64,000 bases of DNA from Nocardia coubleae NBRC 108252 (GCF_001612805.1 NZ_BDBD01000004.1:434001-498000), one strand, 5' to 3'. Shown: positions 17,863-26,955, counted from the first letter of the stretch. The notes: a model not told the origin generated them from the letters alone. Numbers and translations are program-made.

Positions 17863-18684
17863 CTACTGCTGAGCCGCCTGGCCACCCTTGTTGATCTGCG
17901 GCGCCGCGGGCTGCTGCGTGGCCGGGTCGATGGCCGCACTGTTCCCGGTGGGCAGGGCATCGCCGCGCATGGAGGCACGGATCTGCTCGAGCTTGCTGTG
18001 CCCGGCCATCTGGATGCTGGCCTGCTGCACCTCCATCATCCGGCCCTGCACCGAGTTCTGGGCCAGCTCAGCCGAACCGAGGGCGTTGGCGTAGCGGCGT
18101 TCGATTTTGTCGCGCACGGCGTCGAGGCTGGGGGTGGAACCGGGCGCGGACAGGGTGGAGTCCATCTGCTGCAGCGAGGCCGAGACCTGCTCCTGCATCT
18201 TGGCCTGCTCGAGCTGGCTGAGCAGCTTGGTGCGCTCGGCGACCTTCTGCTGCAGCATCATCGCGTTCTGCTCGACTGCCTTCTTGGCCTGTGCGGCGGC
18301 CTGCAGGGACTGATCGTGCAGCACCTTGAGGTCTTCCACCGACTGCTCGGCGGTGACCAGCTGGGCGGCGAACGCCTCGGCGGCGTTGGTGTACTGGATC
18401 GCCTTCTCGGTGTCGCCCGCGGCCTGTGCCTGGTCGGCGAGGGTGACGGCCTGCCGGGCGTTGGCGTTGAGCTTTTCGACCTCGTCGAGCTGGCGGTTCA
18501 GCTTCATCTCCAGCTGACGCTGGTTGCCGATCACCGACGCCGCCTGCTGCGACAGCGCCTGATGCTGACGCTGCGCCTCCTCGATCGCCTGCTGGATCTG
18601 GACCTTCGGATCCGCATGCTCTTCGATCTTGGAGTCGAAAAGGGCCATCATGTACTTCCAGGCCTTCACGAACGGATTAGCCAT
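17863..18684 (-). CDS. pspA: PspA/IM30 (ESCRT-III-like) envelope-stress protein
   Basis: Peripheral membrane protein that stabilises a damaged cytoplasmic membrane; in mycobacteria it is the 35-kDa antigen Rv2744c. The 273 residues start [20 protein letters not shown], where the amphipathic helix lies, and continue as an almost unbroken coiled-coil helix rich in Ala, Gln and Lys (for example [20 protein letters not shown]). The tail ends in Pro/Gln-rich sequence. It lies between clgR and pspM, which fits the ClgR-controlled Psp system. A 183-base gap separates it from clgR, so it may have its own promoter. Confidence 0.92.
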   Translation of the reverse strand: MANPFVKAWKYMMALFDSKIEEHADPKVQIQQAIEEAQRQHQALSQQAASVIGNQRQLEMKLNRQLDEVEKLNANARQAVTLADQAQAAGDTEKAIQYTNAAEAFAAQLVTAEQSVEDLKVLHDQSLQAAAQAKKAVEQNAMMLQQKVAERTKLLSQLEQAKMQEQVSASLQQMDSTLSAPGSTPSLDAVRDKIERRYANALGSAELAQNSVQGRMMEVQQASIQMAGHSKLEQIRASMRGDALPTGNSAAIDPATQQPAAPQINKGGQAAQQ

Positions 18685-18867
18685 CGATTGATCCCGCCTC
18701 CATCTGTGCGTCGCTCGTGCGACTGGTGGTGCGCGACCGTCACGCACCAGATATGTGCTTATCCTTCACCATGCGGCACCCGGACCGATATGACCGGCCC
18801 ACTCGACGCCTGATGAGAATCTATCCGCTCTCACCAGTAGTGCGCAGCGTCACGCGGGTTCGCCGCG

Positions 18868-19293
18868 TCACATCCCTTTCACCAATACCAGCATCTCGGC
18901 CCGCGGGGCCGGGATGACGATGCGGGTGTCCTCGGCGATCCCGATGCGCGCGTCCACGTCGGCCTGCGCGCTCGCGGTGGCCGACGGCTCGGCGGGCACC
19001 GGTTCGGCGACGGGTTCGGCCATGGGCTCGGTGAGCGCGGGTTCGCGGGGCGCGGAGCCGTCGGCTCCGGCCATGATGGTGCTCACGTCCCACAGCACCC
19101 GCGACAACGGCACGTCGAGTGCCTCGCAGATGGCGGCGAGCAGTTCACTGGAGGCTTCCTTGCGGCCGCGCTCCACTTCCGACAGATAGCCGAGGCTCAC
19201 GCGCGCCGAGGTCGACACCTCGCGCAGCGTCCGATGCTGGGCCAGACGCGCACGCCGCAGACTGTCCCCGATTGCCTCCCGCAGCAGCGTCAT
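18868..19293 (-). CDS. clgR: ClgR-type XRE-family transcriptional activator
   Basis: Helix-turn-helix activator of clp protease and psp genes in actinobacteria. The 141 residues begin [19 protein letters not shown], and the HTH is about residues 12-60 ([32 protein letters not shown]), characteristic of ClgR. The ATG at 19293 has GGAGGAG six bases upstream. The C-terminal half is Pro/Glu-rich, ending [16 protein letters not shown], a hydrophobic tail of the sort needed for proteolytic control in ClgR. It is followed by pspA and pspM. Confidence 0.9.
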   Translation of the reverse strand: MTLLREAIGDSLRRARLAQHRTLREVSTSARVSLGYLSEVERGRKEASSELLAAICEALDVPLSRVLWDVSTIMAGADGSAPREPALTEPMAEPVAEPVPAEPSATASAQADVDARIGIAEDTRIVIPAPRAEMLVLVKGM

Positions 19294-19315
19294 CTCGTTC
19301 TCCTCCACCTCGGGT

Positions 19316-19332
19316 CACCGCCTCGGGCGGTG
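19316..19332. promoter_or_regulatory. Palindrome upstream of clgR
   Basis: CACCGCC-TCG-GGCGGTG is a perfect 7-bp inverted repeat with a 3-base spacer, 23 bases upstream of the clgR start codon. Its core CGC-N5-GCG resembles the published ClgR consensus (CGCYNANRGCG) with one mismatch at the central A. It may be an autoregulatory site; the similarity is only partial. Confidence 0.5.
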
Positions 19333-19385
19333 CTCACCTCTTTCTGGCACAACGTCGAGCAGCGGCCGGGGGTTCCCGGACGCGG

Positions 19386-19895
19386 CTAGTCCGTCGTCAC
19401 ATCGCCGTACCCACCGACACAGCGCAATAACTCCCCGATCGCGTTGTGCACCGCACCGATCCTGATGTTCCACCGGTCACCGTGCAGTTTCAACCGGCTC
19501 ACCGCGCTGTGATCGGGTCCGGCTACTCCGAGGTATACCGTGCCGACCGGATGCCCGTCCTGGGAATCGGGTCCAGCGACCCCGGTGAGACCGATCCCCC
19601 AGTCCGCCGCGCAGCGTTCGCGCGCGCCCACGGCGAGCTGTTCGGCGGTGGACGCCGCGACCGCGCCCTCGACGCGCAGCACCTCCTCGTCCACCCCCGC
19701 GAGCCGGTGCTTGAGGTCGGTGGCGTAGACGACGAGCCCGCCGCGCAGCACCGCACTCGCGCCGGGCACCCCGGCGATAGTCGCGGCGAGCAGCCCCGCG
19801 GTGAGCGATTCGGCGGTGGCGACGGTCTGACCCGCGGCCGTGAGTGCCGCGACCAGCTCGGCGGCCGGCGCACCGGCGACCAGGGGGTCGCTCAC
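19386..19895 (-). CDS. CinA C-terminal family nicotinamide-nucleotide amidohydrolase
   Basis: A standalone CinA C-terminal (PncC-type) domain of 169 residues. It converts nicotinamide mononucleotide to nicotinate mononucleotide in homologues. Family motifs are TVATAESLTAGLLAATIAGV, with the catalytic Ser, and GLTGVAGPDSQDGHPVGTVY, with the downstream Gly-rich loop. The GTG start at 19895 overlaps the pgsA stop by 4 bases, the same coupling as in other actinobacteria where pgsA-cinA-clgR are consecutive. The enzyme activity is from family knowledge. Confidence 0.9.
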   Translation of the reverse strand: MSDPLVAGAPAAELVAALTAAGQTVATAESLTAGLLAATIAGVPGASAVLRGGLVVYATDLKHRLAGVDEEVLRVEGAVAASTAEQLAVGARERCAADWGIGLTGVAGPDSQDGHPVGTVYLGVAGPDHSAVSRLKLHGDRWNIRIGAVHNAIGELLRCVGGYGDVTTD

Positions 19896-20548
19896 GCGCG
19901 CGACTCGTTGCGCGCGCGACCACCCGCCACCCATACCCGCGCGGCCTGGCCGACGTAGTCGAGGCCGGTGATCACGGTGAGCGCCACGGCCAGGTACATC
20001 AGCACCATGCCCGCGGCGGCGAACGCACCGGACAGCGGCAGCACCAGCAGGGCGATGGCCACCGATTGCACGAGTGTCTTGAGTTTGCCGCCGCGCCCGG
20101 CCGGGATCACCCCGCGCCGCACCACGACCAGCCGCAGCAGGGTGATGCCGAGTTCGCGGCCGCAGATGACCAGGGTGATCCACCAGGGCAGATCGCCGAG
20201 GATCGAGAGCCCGATCAGGGCGGCGCCGATCAGGGCCTTGTCGGCGATGGGGTCGGCGAGCTTGCCGAAATCGGTGACGAGACCGTATTTGCGGGCCAGT
20301 TGCCCGTCGAAGCGGTCGGTGATGGCGGCGAGGCCGAAGACGGCCGCCGCGATCACGCGCCACCGGGTGTCGTGCCCGCCGTCAGCGAACAGCGCGAGCA
20401 CGAACAGCGGCACCAGGACGATGCGCGCCACCGTCAGCACATTCGCGATATTGACCACCGGGACCTGATGTTCCGGCACCCCCGGTAGCCGAGCCGCCCC
20501 GCGTTCGATCTCCTCGGGTCGCACGCTCATGCTGCGTCTTCTCGGCAT
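19892..20548 (-). CDS. pgsA: CDP-diacylglycerol-glycerol-3-phosphate 3-phosphatidyltransferase
   Basis: Integral membrane enzyme for phosphatidylglycerophosphate synthesis. It carries the CDP-alcohol phosphotransferase signature D-x2-DG-x2-AR...G-x3-D-x3-D in DRFDGQLARKYGLVTDFG and ADPIADK. Several hydrophobic helices follow, as expected. I chose the ATG at 20548 (MPRRRSMSVRPEE) with GGAGGG upstream; the ATG at 20530 (MSVRPEE) is almost as good. It is the first gene of the pgsA-cinA-clgR-pspA-pspM string, linking phospholipid synthesis with envelope-stress control. It corresponds to Rv2746c. Confidence 0.93.
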   Translation of the reverse strand: MPRRRSMSVRPEEIERGAARLPGVPEHQVPVVNIANVLTVARIVLVPLFVLALFADGGHDTRWRVIAAAVFGLAAITDRFDGQLARKYGLVTDFGKLADPIADKALIGAALIGLSILGDLPWWITLVICGRELGITLLRLVVVRRGVIPAGRGGKLKTLVQSVAIALLVLPLSGAFAAAGMVLMYLAVALTVITGLDYVGQAARVWVAGGRARNESRA

Positions 20549-20787
20549 GGTCGGGCGCCCTCCGTGGTCACGCACGCTTCCGCCGCCAGGCGCTGACCTC
20601 TCATGCCCCCGCCCTCTCGGCACTCACCGGCACTGCGCCGAATATCGGGTGTGTCGCGCGATGTTTGCTCACGCGTGCAGTGCCGTATTCCCCGGTCGCC
20701 GGGCCCGGCGCGATGCGATGAGCGGAACGACAGGATGTGCGGCACATGTTCAGACTATCGGTAACCGGGCCGACTACTGTGCACCCC

Positions 20788-21354
20788 ATGACTTCACGGG
20801 GACCAGCAGGTGGTCCGACCAGCGACGCGCACCCGTCCGCGCCTACCGTGGCGCCAGTTCGAGACGTCACCGTGCGACGAGCGCGAACCTCGGATGTCCC
20901 CGAGATCAAACGTCTGGTCGACGAGTACGCCGGCCGGATCCTGCTGGAGAAGAACCTGGTCACGCTGTACGAGTCGGTGCAGGAGTTCTGGGTTGCCGAG
21001 GTCGAGGGCCGGGTCGTGGGGTGCGGCGCGCTGCATGTGTTGTGGGCCGATCTGGGCGAGGTGCGCACGGTCGCGGTCGATCCGGTGGTCAAGGGTCGCG
21101 GGGTGGGCGGCGCGGTGGTGCGTCAGCTGGTCGAGGTAGCCCGGGAGCTGCAGTTGCAGCGGGTGTTCGTGCTCACCTTCGAGGTCGACTTCTTCGGCAG
21201 GCACGGTTTCGTCGAGATCGACGGCACGCCGGTGACCGCCGAGGTGTACGCGGAGATGTGCCGTTCCTACGACACCGGCGTCGCCGAGTTCCTCGACCTG
21301 AGTTTCGTGAAGCCGAACACCCTCGGCAACACCCGCATGCTGCTCACCCTGTAG
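20788..21354 (+). CDS. Amino-acid N-acetyltransferase (GNAT fold, Rv2747/ArgA-like)
   Basis: A GNAT acetyltransferase of 188 residues, preceded by a 35-residue polar N-terminus. The fold core contains RRARTSDVPEIKRLVDEYAG and the acetyl-CoA loop VVKGRGVGGAVVRQLVEVAR. The segment FEVDFFGRHGFVEIDGTPV is characteristic of short ArgA-like N-acetylglutamate synthases. It corresponds in position to mycobacterial Rv2747, an N-acetylglutamate synthase with a role in arginine synthesis. The start at the ATG 20788 lacks a clear ribosome-binding site and might be leaderless. Divergent from pgsA. Confidence 0.87.
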   Translation: MTSRGPAGGPTSDAHPSAPTVAPVRDVTVRRARTSDVPEIKRLVDEYAGRILLEKNLVTLYESVQEFWVAEVEGRVVGCGALHVLWADLGEVRTVAVDPVVKGRGVGGAVVRQLVEVARELQLQRVFVLTFEVDFFGRHGFVEIDGTPVTAEVYAEMCRSYDTGVAEFLDLSFVKPNTLGNTRMLLTL

Positions 21355-21381
21355 ATACCCACCGCGAGAAAGTTGATCGAC

Positions 21382-21666
21382 GTGCCGATCTTCGCCGTCC
21401 ACTACACCTACACCGAGGCCACCGCGGCCGAGCGGACCACCAATCGGCCCGAGCACCGGGGCTGGCTCAACGCCCTGGTCGACGCGGGCACCGTGCTCAC
21501 CAGCGGCCCGTACGCGGACGGTTCGGGCGCCCTGCTGCTGTTCCGGGCCGAGGACAAGTCCTCGCTCGAGCAACTGCTCACCGAGGACCCGTTCGCGAAG
21601 CTCGGCCTGATCGAGGACGTGCGCGTGGTGGAGTGGCTGCCCGTGATGGGCGCGTTCTCCGAATAG
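21382..21666 (+). CDS. YciI family protein
   Basis: A 94-residue ferredoxin-like fold protein starting at the GTG 21382 (VPIFAVHYTYTEA), with GAGAAAG nine bases upstream. It has the family's conserved His near the N-terminus and the RPEHRGWLNALVDAG and TSGPYADGSGALLLFRA motifs. The Asp of GPYAD is the second candidate catalytic residue. The function of YciI proteins is mostly unknown (dehydrochlorinase-like members exist). It lies 27 bases after the acetyltransferase and ends before a strong terminator. Confidence 0.85.
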   Translation: MPIFAVHYTYTEATAAERTTNRPEHRGWLNALVDAGTVLTSGPYADGSGALLLFRAEDKSSLEQLLTEDPFAKLGLIEDVRVVEWLPVMGAFSE

Positions 21667-21678
21667 CCCGCACACGCG

Positions 21679-21711
21679 AACAGCCCGGAACCCCAGGGGT
21701 TCCGGGCTGTT
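21679..21711. terminator. Bidirectional terminator
   Basis: A perfect 16-bp inverted repeat (AACAGCCCGGAACCCC at 21679-21694 and its complement at 21696-21711) with a one-base centre, bounded by AA and TT runs. It separates the convergent yciI-like and TerC genes. Confidence 0.9.
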
Positions 21712-21720
21712 TCTCGTCGA

Positions 21721-22698
21721 TCAGACAGACGCGCGGCGGGTCTTCAGCAGGCTCGCCACCGTCGCGATCACGAGAATCCCGAGGATCACGCTCAGCGACA
21801 CCGGCGTGGAGATCTCCGGCACGCTCACGTGCTCGCCGCCGTTGATGAAACCGAGGGTGTTCTCGTGCAGCGCGTGCAGCACCAGCTTCACACCGATGAA
21901 CGCCAGGATGGCGGCCAGACCGTAGGACAGGTACACCAGCCGGTCCAGCAGCCCACCGATGAGGAAGTACAGCTGTCGCAGGCCCATCAGGGCGAAGGCG
22001 TTGGCGGTGAACACCAGGTACGGCTGCTCGGTGAGGCCGTAGATGGCCGGAATCGAGTCGAGGGCGAAGAGCAGGTCGGCGAAACCGATGGCGAGCAGCG
22101 CCAGCAGCAGCGGGGTGACCACTCGTTTGCCGTCGATCTTGGTGATCAGCTTGTCGCCGTCGTACTGGTCGGTGGTCGGCAGCACCCGCTTGGCCAGCGC
22201 GACGATGCGGCTGTCGCGTTGCTCCTCGTGCTCGGCCTCGTGCCCGCTCTCGCGCAGCAGCTTGATCGCGGTGTAGATCAGGAACGCGCCGAACAGGTAG
22301 AACACCCAGCTGAACGCGCTGATCGCGGCCGCGCCGACGGCGATGAACACACCGCGCATCACCAGGGCGAGCACGATGCCGATGAGCAGCACCTTCTGCT
22401 GGTACATCCGCGGCACCGCGAAGGTGGTCATGATGATCAGGAAGATGAACAGGTTGTCCACCGAGAGCGCCTTCTCGGTGACGAAACCGGCGTAGTACTC
22501 CCCGGCGAAGGTGCCGCCCCATTTCCAGGCGACGTACCCGCCGAACAGCAGGGCGAGGCCGATGTAGACGGCCGACCAGATGCCCGATTCCTTGAAGGTC
22601 GGTTCGTGCGGCGTGCGCACGTGGGCGAAGAAGTCGAAGACGAACAGTCCGAGGATCACCAAGCCGGTGATCACCCATTCGAGCGTGGTCACATCCAT
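21721..22698 (-). CDS. TerC family integral membrane protein
   Basis: Probable manganese exporter or membrane component linked to metal homeostasis (TerC/Alx/MeeF family). The 325-residue protein has about eight hydrophobic helices. Family motifs include SVDNLFIFLIIMTTFAVP and LFALDSIPAIYGLTEQPYLV, with the conserved Asp residues needed for transport. A charged loop, ESGHEAEHEEQRDSR, lies between helices. The ATG at 22698 opens the first helix. No tellurite genes are nearby, so the Ter name does not imply tellurite resistance. Confidence 0.92.
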   Translation of the reverse strand: MDVTTLEWVITGLVILGLFVFDFFAHVRTPHEPTFKESGIWSAVYIGLALLFGGYVAWKWGGTFAGEYYAGFVTEKALSVDNLFIFLIIMTTFAVPRMYQQKVLLIGIVLALVMRGVFIAVGAAAISAFSWVFYLFGAFLIYTAIKLLRESGHEAEHEEQRDSRIVALAKRVLPTTDQYDGDKLITKIDGKRVVTPLLLALLAIGFADLLFALDSIPAIYGLTEQPYLVFTANAFALMGLRQLYFLIGGLLDRLVYLSYGLAAILAFIGVKLVLHALHENTLGFINGGEHVSVPEISTPVSLSVILGILVIATVASLLKTRRASV

Positions 22699-22911
22699 GA
22701 AGTGGTCCGATCGATGAGGTTCATGCCGTCCATCATGTCCAATATGTCCGTTTCAGCCAACTTTGCGGATCGATTGCCCGCCATGATTCCACACACAGCC
22801 GTGCGAACCCGTCCGCGCCGGTAGCCGAGCCGAAAACCCGTTTCGCCTCGTCACGGCCGCTGCTACCGTCGACACATCGACCACCCACCGGCACCGCGAG
22901 AGGAGTCAGCC

Positions 22912-23007
22912 GTGACCGCCGAGTACGACCATTTCGCCGCGATGCCACGGCTGTCCGCGGATGCCGCAGGACCGCAGCGCGTGTCACGCGCCGACATCGG
23001 CAGCTGA
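22912..23007 (+). CDS. Possible short peptide or gene remnant in a 415-base intergenic region
   Basis: The only coding signal seen in the stretch 22699-23113. A GTG with an excellent ribosome-binding site (AGAGGAG nine bases upstream) opens a 31-codon frame, VTAEYDHFAAMPRLS...IGS. A TACCGT hexamer about 40 bases upstream could be a -10 element. I do not recognise the peptide. It may be the 5' remnant of a deleted gene, a leader peptide or chance. The remaining bases to the FtsK stop show no gene. Confidence 0.25.
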   Translation: MTAEYDHFAAMPRLSADAAGPQRVSRADIGS

Positions 23008-23113
23008 CCCGAACCCGCCACCGGCCGCTGTCCGCGATCGGCACCCCGCGCCCCGGTCCCTCCTCGTTCGTCGCCGCTCGCTGACGGCACGGTCAGAGCA
23101 AACCAGTAGTGCG

Positions 23114-25651
23114 CTATTCGCCGTCCCCGGAATCCGCCGGATCACCGCCACGGATCGACCACAGCAGACCATCGAGTTCGTCGGGCTTCACCAGCACGTC
23201 ACGTGCCTTGGAGCCCTCGCTCGGACCGACGACGCCTCGGGTCTCCATGAGGTCCATCAGCCTGCCCGCCTTCGCGAACCCGACACGCAGTTTGCGCTGC
23301 AGCATGGAGGTGGAGCCGAACTGTGAGGTGACGACCAGTTCCACCGCCTGTAGCAACACGTCCATGTCGTCGCCGATATCGGGGTCGACGTCCTTGGTCT
23401 CGCCCGCCTTGGCGGCGGTGACGCCCTCCTGGTACTCCGGTTCGGCCTGGGTCTTGCTGTACTCGACGACCGCCTGGATCTCCTCGTCGGAGATGAACGC
23501 GCCCTGCAGACGCGTCGGCTTACCGGCGCCCATCGGCAGGAACAGGCCGTCGCCCATGCCGATCAGCTTCTCCGCGCCCGGCTGATCGAGGATGACGCGC
23601 GAGTCGGTGAGCGAGGAGGTCGCGAACGCCAGCCGTGAGGGCACGTTGGTCTTGATCAGGCCGGTCACCACGTCGACCGAGGGCCGCTGGGTGGCCAGCA
23701 CCAGGTGGATGCCCGCCGCACGCGCCTTCTGGGTGATCCGCACGATCGCGTCCTCGACGTCCCGCGGGGCGGTCATCATCAGGTCGGCAAGCTCGTCGAC
23801 GATGGCGAGGATGTACGGGTAGGGCCGGTAGACCCGTTCGCTGCCGAGCGGAGCGGTGATCTTGCCCGAACGCACGTTCTTGTTGAAGTCGTCGATGTGG
23901 CGGACCTTGTTGGCCTGCATGTCCTGGTAGCGCTGTTCCATCTCCTCCACCAGCCAGGCCAGCGCGGCGGCGGCCTTCTTGGGCTGGGTGATGATGGGCG
24001 TGATCAGGTGCGGAATGCCCTCGTAGGGCGTGAGTTCCACCATCTTCGGGTCGATCAGGATCATCCTGACCTCTTCGGGGGTGGCCCGGTGCAGCAAGGA
24101 GATCAGCATCGAGTTGACGAAGCTGGACTTACCCGAACCGGTGGAACCCGCCACCAGCAGGTGCGGCATCTTGGCCAGGTTCGCCGAGACGAACTCGCCC
24201 TCGATGTTCTTGCCGAGGCCGATCACCAGCGGATGGTGGTCGTTGCGGGTGTGCGGCGATTTGAGCACGTCGGCCAGGCGGACCAGTTCGCGGTCGGCAT
24301 TGGGCACCTCGATACCCACCGCCGACTTGCCCGGGATGGGTGCGAGCAGGCGCACGTTCTCCGTCGCGACGGCATAGGCGAGGTTGCGGGCCAGGGCGGT
24401 GATCTTCTCGACCTTCACGCCGGGGCCGAGCTCCACCTCGTACCGGGTGACGGTCGGCCCGCGCACGAATCCGGTGACCGCGGCGTCGATCTTGAACTGC
24501 ACCAGGACCTCGGTGATCGCCTCGATCATCGATTCGTTGGCGGCCGAACGCTTCTTGGGCGGGTCGCCGTCGAGCAGCAGGCTCAGCGGCGGCAGCGAGT
24601 AGTCGCCGTCGACCACGCGGTCGGTGACGAACTCCGGTTCCGGTGGTGGTGGCGGCGTCTGGTCGACGGGTGCGGGAGCCGGGCGCTTGCGGGCCGGTTT
24701 CGGCGCTGGGGCGGGCGGCTCGTCGACGATGGGTTTGGCATCGCGCAGCGGCGGCTCGCCCAGCGACTCGGTGACCGCGTCGGATCCGGCGAAATCGTCG
24801 GCCGCCGAAGCGGCGCCGCGGCGGGACCGGTTGCGGTGCACCGGGAATCCGTCGGCGTCGTAGTTGGCCGGGTCGTAAGGGTCGCTGTCGTCGGCGTATT
24901 CGCCGAGGCCGAAGTATTCGCGCAATCGCGACGGCACCTCGCGCACCGTGGTCCCCGTGAGCAACAGCACACCGAATACCATGGCCAGCAACAGGATCGG
25001 CATCGCCAGCCACGGGGTGAGCCCTTGGCCGAGCGGGCCGCCGATGGCGTAGCCGAGCGCGCCCGCGGCACGCGAACGTCCGTGCGCGTCGGTGGGTGAC
25101 CCGGCCGCCAGATGCCAGATGCCGAGCGCGGGCAGGATCACCAGCAGTCCGCCGAGCACCAGCCGTGGCCGGATCTCCGGATGCGGTTCGGTGCGCATCA
25201 GCACCACCGCGATCGCCACGAACAGCAGCGGCGCCACCGCGGCCGCCGACCCGGCGATCGCGCGCACGATGTCCTCGAGGAAACGCCCCACCGGGCCACC
25301 GGCCGACAACCACACCGCGGCGGCGATGATCACGCTCAACGCGATCAGCGCCAAGCCGATTCCGTCGCGACGATGCCCGTGCTCGAGTTCGCCCGCACGG
25401 CTCAGCGTGCGGGTGGTGGCGCCGACGCCGCGCGCCAGCATCGTCCAGCCGCTGGTGACGCCCCGGCCGATGACGGCCAGCGGTGCGGTGTTCGAGGCGC
25501 GTTTGACGGGTCTACGGGCGGGAGTGGTTCGCCCACGCGCGGCCGACGACGCTCGCGGTGTCGTCGAACGAGACCGCGCCGACGGCGTCTGCCCCCTGCT
25601 CGATCCCGCCCGCGCACGAGAGGTCGTGGTGCTGCGGGACTTACCTGCCAT
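23114..25651 (-). CDS. ftsK: DNA translocase FtsK
   Basis: Septal DNA pump that segregates chromosome termini and activates XerCD. The 845-residue protein starts MAGKSRSTTTSRARAGSS (ATG 25651) with a basic, Ser/Thr-rich cytoplasmic tail. Four hydrophobic helices follow (about residues 95-260), then a Pro/Asp-rich linker. The RecA-like motor has Walker A GSTGSGKSSFVN and Walker B LAIVDELADLMM. The gamma winged-helix domain is at the C-terminus (RKLRVGFAKAGRLMDLM). It corresponds to Rv2748c. The linker is short compared with E. coli FtsK, as is common in actinobacteria. Confidence 0.96.
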   Translation of the reverse strand: MAGKSRSTTTSRARAGSSRGQTPSARSRSTTPRASSAARGRTTPARRPVKRASNTAPLAVIGRGVTSGWTMLARGVGATTRTLSRAGELEHGHRRDGIGLALIALSVIIAAAVWLSAGGPVGRFLEDIVRAIAGSAAAVAPLLFVAIAVVLMRTEPHPEIRPRLVLGGLLVILPALGIWHLAAGSPTDAHGRSRAAGALGYAIGGPLGQGLTPWLAMPILLLAMVFGVLLLTGTTVREVPSRLREYFGLGEYADDSDPYDPANYDADGFPVHRNRSRRGAASAADDFAGSDAVTESLGEPPLRDAKPIVDEPPAPAPKPARKRPAPAPVDQTPPPPPEPEFVTDRVVDGDYSLPPLSLLLDGDPPKKRSAANESMIEAITEVLVQFKIDAAVTGFVRGPTVTRYEVELGPGVKVEKITALARNLAYAVATENVRLLAPIPGKSAVGIEVPNADRELVRLADVLKSPHTRNDHHPLVIGLGKNIEGEFVSANLAKMPHLLVAGSTGSGKSSFVNSMLISLLHRATPEEVRMILIDPKMVELTPYEGIPHLITPIITQPKKAAAALAWLVEEMEQRYQDMQANKVRHIDDFNKNVRSGKITAPLGSERVYRPYPYILAIVDELADLMMTAPRDVEDAIVRITQKARAAGIHLVLATQRPSVDVVTGLIKTNVPSRLAFATSSLTDSRVILDQPGAEKLIGMGDGLFLPMGAGKPTRLQGAFISDEEIQAVVEYSKTQAEPEYQEGVTAAKAGETKDVDPDIGDDMDVLLQAVELVVTSQFGSTSMLQRKLRVGFAKAGRLMDLMETRGVVGPSEGSKARDVLVKPDELDGLLWSIRGGDPADSGDGE

Positions 25652-25935
25652 GACGATCAGGCTAGCCGCTCGCACACCATCGAGACCATCCGCAACACTG
25701 GTCCCACCGGTGATGTGACCGCCGATACGCGCCGGACCCGCAGGTCGCGGGCCCGCCGGTCAACGCGCGGAAATCCCGGATCGAGGGCGTTTCGCGGCCC
25801 GTCGCTTACCGAATCCTTGCCGTTTTCCAGCATTTCGGCCGATCTGGGCGGCCAGCGGTGGCGCGGGCAGCGCACCGCTCGGTACTTTGACTGCGCTCTA
25901 TCGGGTCGTCGACCCATGCGTATGAAGGGGAACAA

Positions 25936-26328
25936 GTGAAGAGAATGCTCACCAGCGCGGCCGTGCTGGGTGCCACCGTCGCGACCATGTTCGCGGGGCA
26001 CATCGCACCGGCCCAGGCGCAGTCGGGCTACTACGGCGCCATCGCGGCGTCGGTCAAATCGGGGGTGTACGGGTACGCGACCGACTACGGCAGCTACGCC
26101 GACGCCGAAGCGGGCGCCATGGCCGCCTGCCGGCGCGGCGGTGGCGGCGGCGGTTGCGACGTGAAGGTCTCCTATCGAAACGGCTGCGGAGCCATCGCGA
26201 TCTCGCGTGGCTGGTGGAGCTACGGCTCGGCCTCGACCATCGGTGGCGCCAAACGCGAAGCGCTGAACCGCAATCCGGGCAATGCCTCGATCAAGCACTG
26301 GAACTGCACCAGCGGTTACCAGCTCTAG
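25936..26328 (+). CDS. Secreted DUF4189 domain protein
   Basis: A small exported protein of unknown function. The 130 residues start at the GTG 25936 (AAGGGGAACAA upstream). Residues 1-28 are a Sec-type signal peptide ending AQA. The mature part has the DUF4189 pattern YYGAIAASVKSGVYGYATDY, then a glycine run in the middle, GCGAIAISRGWWSYGSAS, and four or more cysteines that could form disulfides (CRRGGGGGGCDV, NGCGA, NWNC-like end). Such proteins are common in Nocardia and mycobacteria. It is followed directly by a lipoprotein gene. Confidence 0.85.
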   Translation: MKRMLTSAAVLGATVATMFAGHIAPAQAQSGYYGAIAASVKSGVYGYATDYGSYADAEAGAMAACRRGGGGGGCDVKVSYRNGCGAIAISRGWWSYGSASTIGGAKREALNRNPGNASIKHWNCTSGYQL

Positions 26329-26362
26329 CCCGACCGTTTCGACCACCATCATGGGAGTTGTA

Positions 26363-26911
26363 GTGAACAACCGACCGATCAAGACCGCCGCCGTCCTCGT
26401 CGCGCTCGTCGCGTCGCTGGGGCTGAGCGCGTGCGGTTCTTCGGACACCGAGTCGAGCAGCGCGGGCGCCACCACGACCGCGGCCGCCTTCGAGTCCGGT
26501 ACGGCCAAGCAGGACAAGGAGGAAGGCGGCGACGTCGCCGAGACCACCCCGCCGAACCTGCCCAAGCCGACCGTCGAGGAACTCAACGCGCGGCTCACCA
26601 AGGCGATGAGCGGCCAGCTCACCGCCGACGAGAAGAAGACCTACATCGAGGACGCCGATCAGGACCCGATGCTGGTCGACAAGTTCGTCGATGCCGCGAA
26701 GAAGAACAACGTGAAGGTCTCCATCACCAACGTGGGTGAGCCCGCCGACGGCAAGCTCAAGGCCGACGCCGATGTCACCATCGACGGCCAGCCCGTGCAG
26801 GACGCCTTCATCGACTTCGTCGCCGAGGACGAGTCTTGGAAGGTGTCGCACACCTTCGCCTGCAACATCGTGAAGTCGGCCAAGCTCGACTCCGCGGCCT
26901 GCCAGGCCTGA
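26363..26911 (+). CDS. Lipoprotein resembling MTB12 low-molecular-weight antigens
   Basis: A 182-residue exported protein. The GTG at 26363 has GGGAG five bases upstream; an in-frame ATG 12 bases earlier lacks a site. The signal peptide ends in a lipobox, LGLSACGSS. A Ser/Thr/Ala-rich linker follows, then a globular domain starting LPKPTVEELNARLTKAM with GQLTADEKKTYIED and ending SWKVSHTFACNIVKSA. This layout resembles the MTB12/CFP-2 antigen C-terminal domain of mycobacteria. The role is unknown. It has its own downstream terminator. Confidence 0.78.
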   Translation: MNNRPIKTAAVLVALVASLGLSACGSSDTESSSAGATTTAAAFESGTAKQDKEEGGDVAETTPPNLPKPTVEELNARLTKAMSGQLTADEKKTYIEDADQDPMLVDKFVDAAKKNNVKVSITNVGEPADGKLKADADVTIDGQPVQDAFIDFVAEDESWKVSHTFACNIVKSAKLDSAACQA

Positions 26912-26919
26912 GAAACGAC

Positions 26920-26955
26920 GAAACCGCCGGGCGACAACGTCACCCGGCGGTTTTC
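26920..26955. terminator. Terminator between the lipoprotein and RNase J genes
   Basis: Stem GAAACCGCCGGGCGAC (26920-26935) pairs with GTCACCCGGCGGTTTTC (26939-26955) with one mismatch and a 3-base loop. The A and T runs on each side suggest that it works in both directions. Confidence 0.85.

Noticed and set aside
18849..18871. ACGCGG-N5-CCGCGT stem at the end of clgR as a terminator
   Set aside because: The stem is short and overlaps the clgR stop codon, and clgR, pspA and pspM are probably one operon, so it was not listed.
21721..22698. Tellurite resistance by the TerC protein
   Set aside because: No other ter genes are nearby, and most TerC relatives act in manganese or metal homeostasis.
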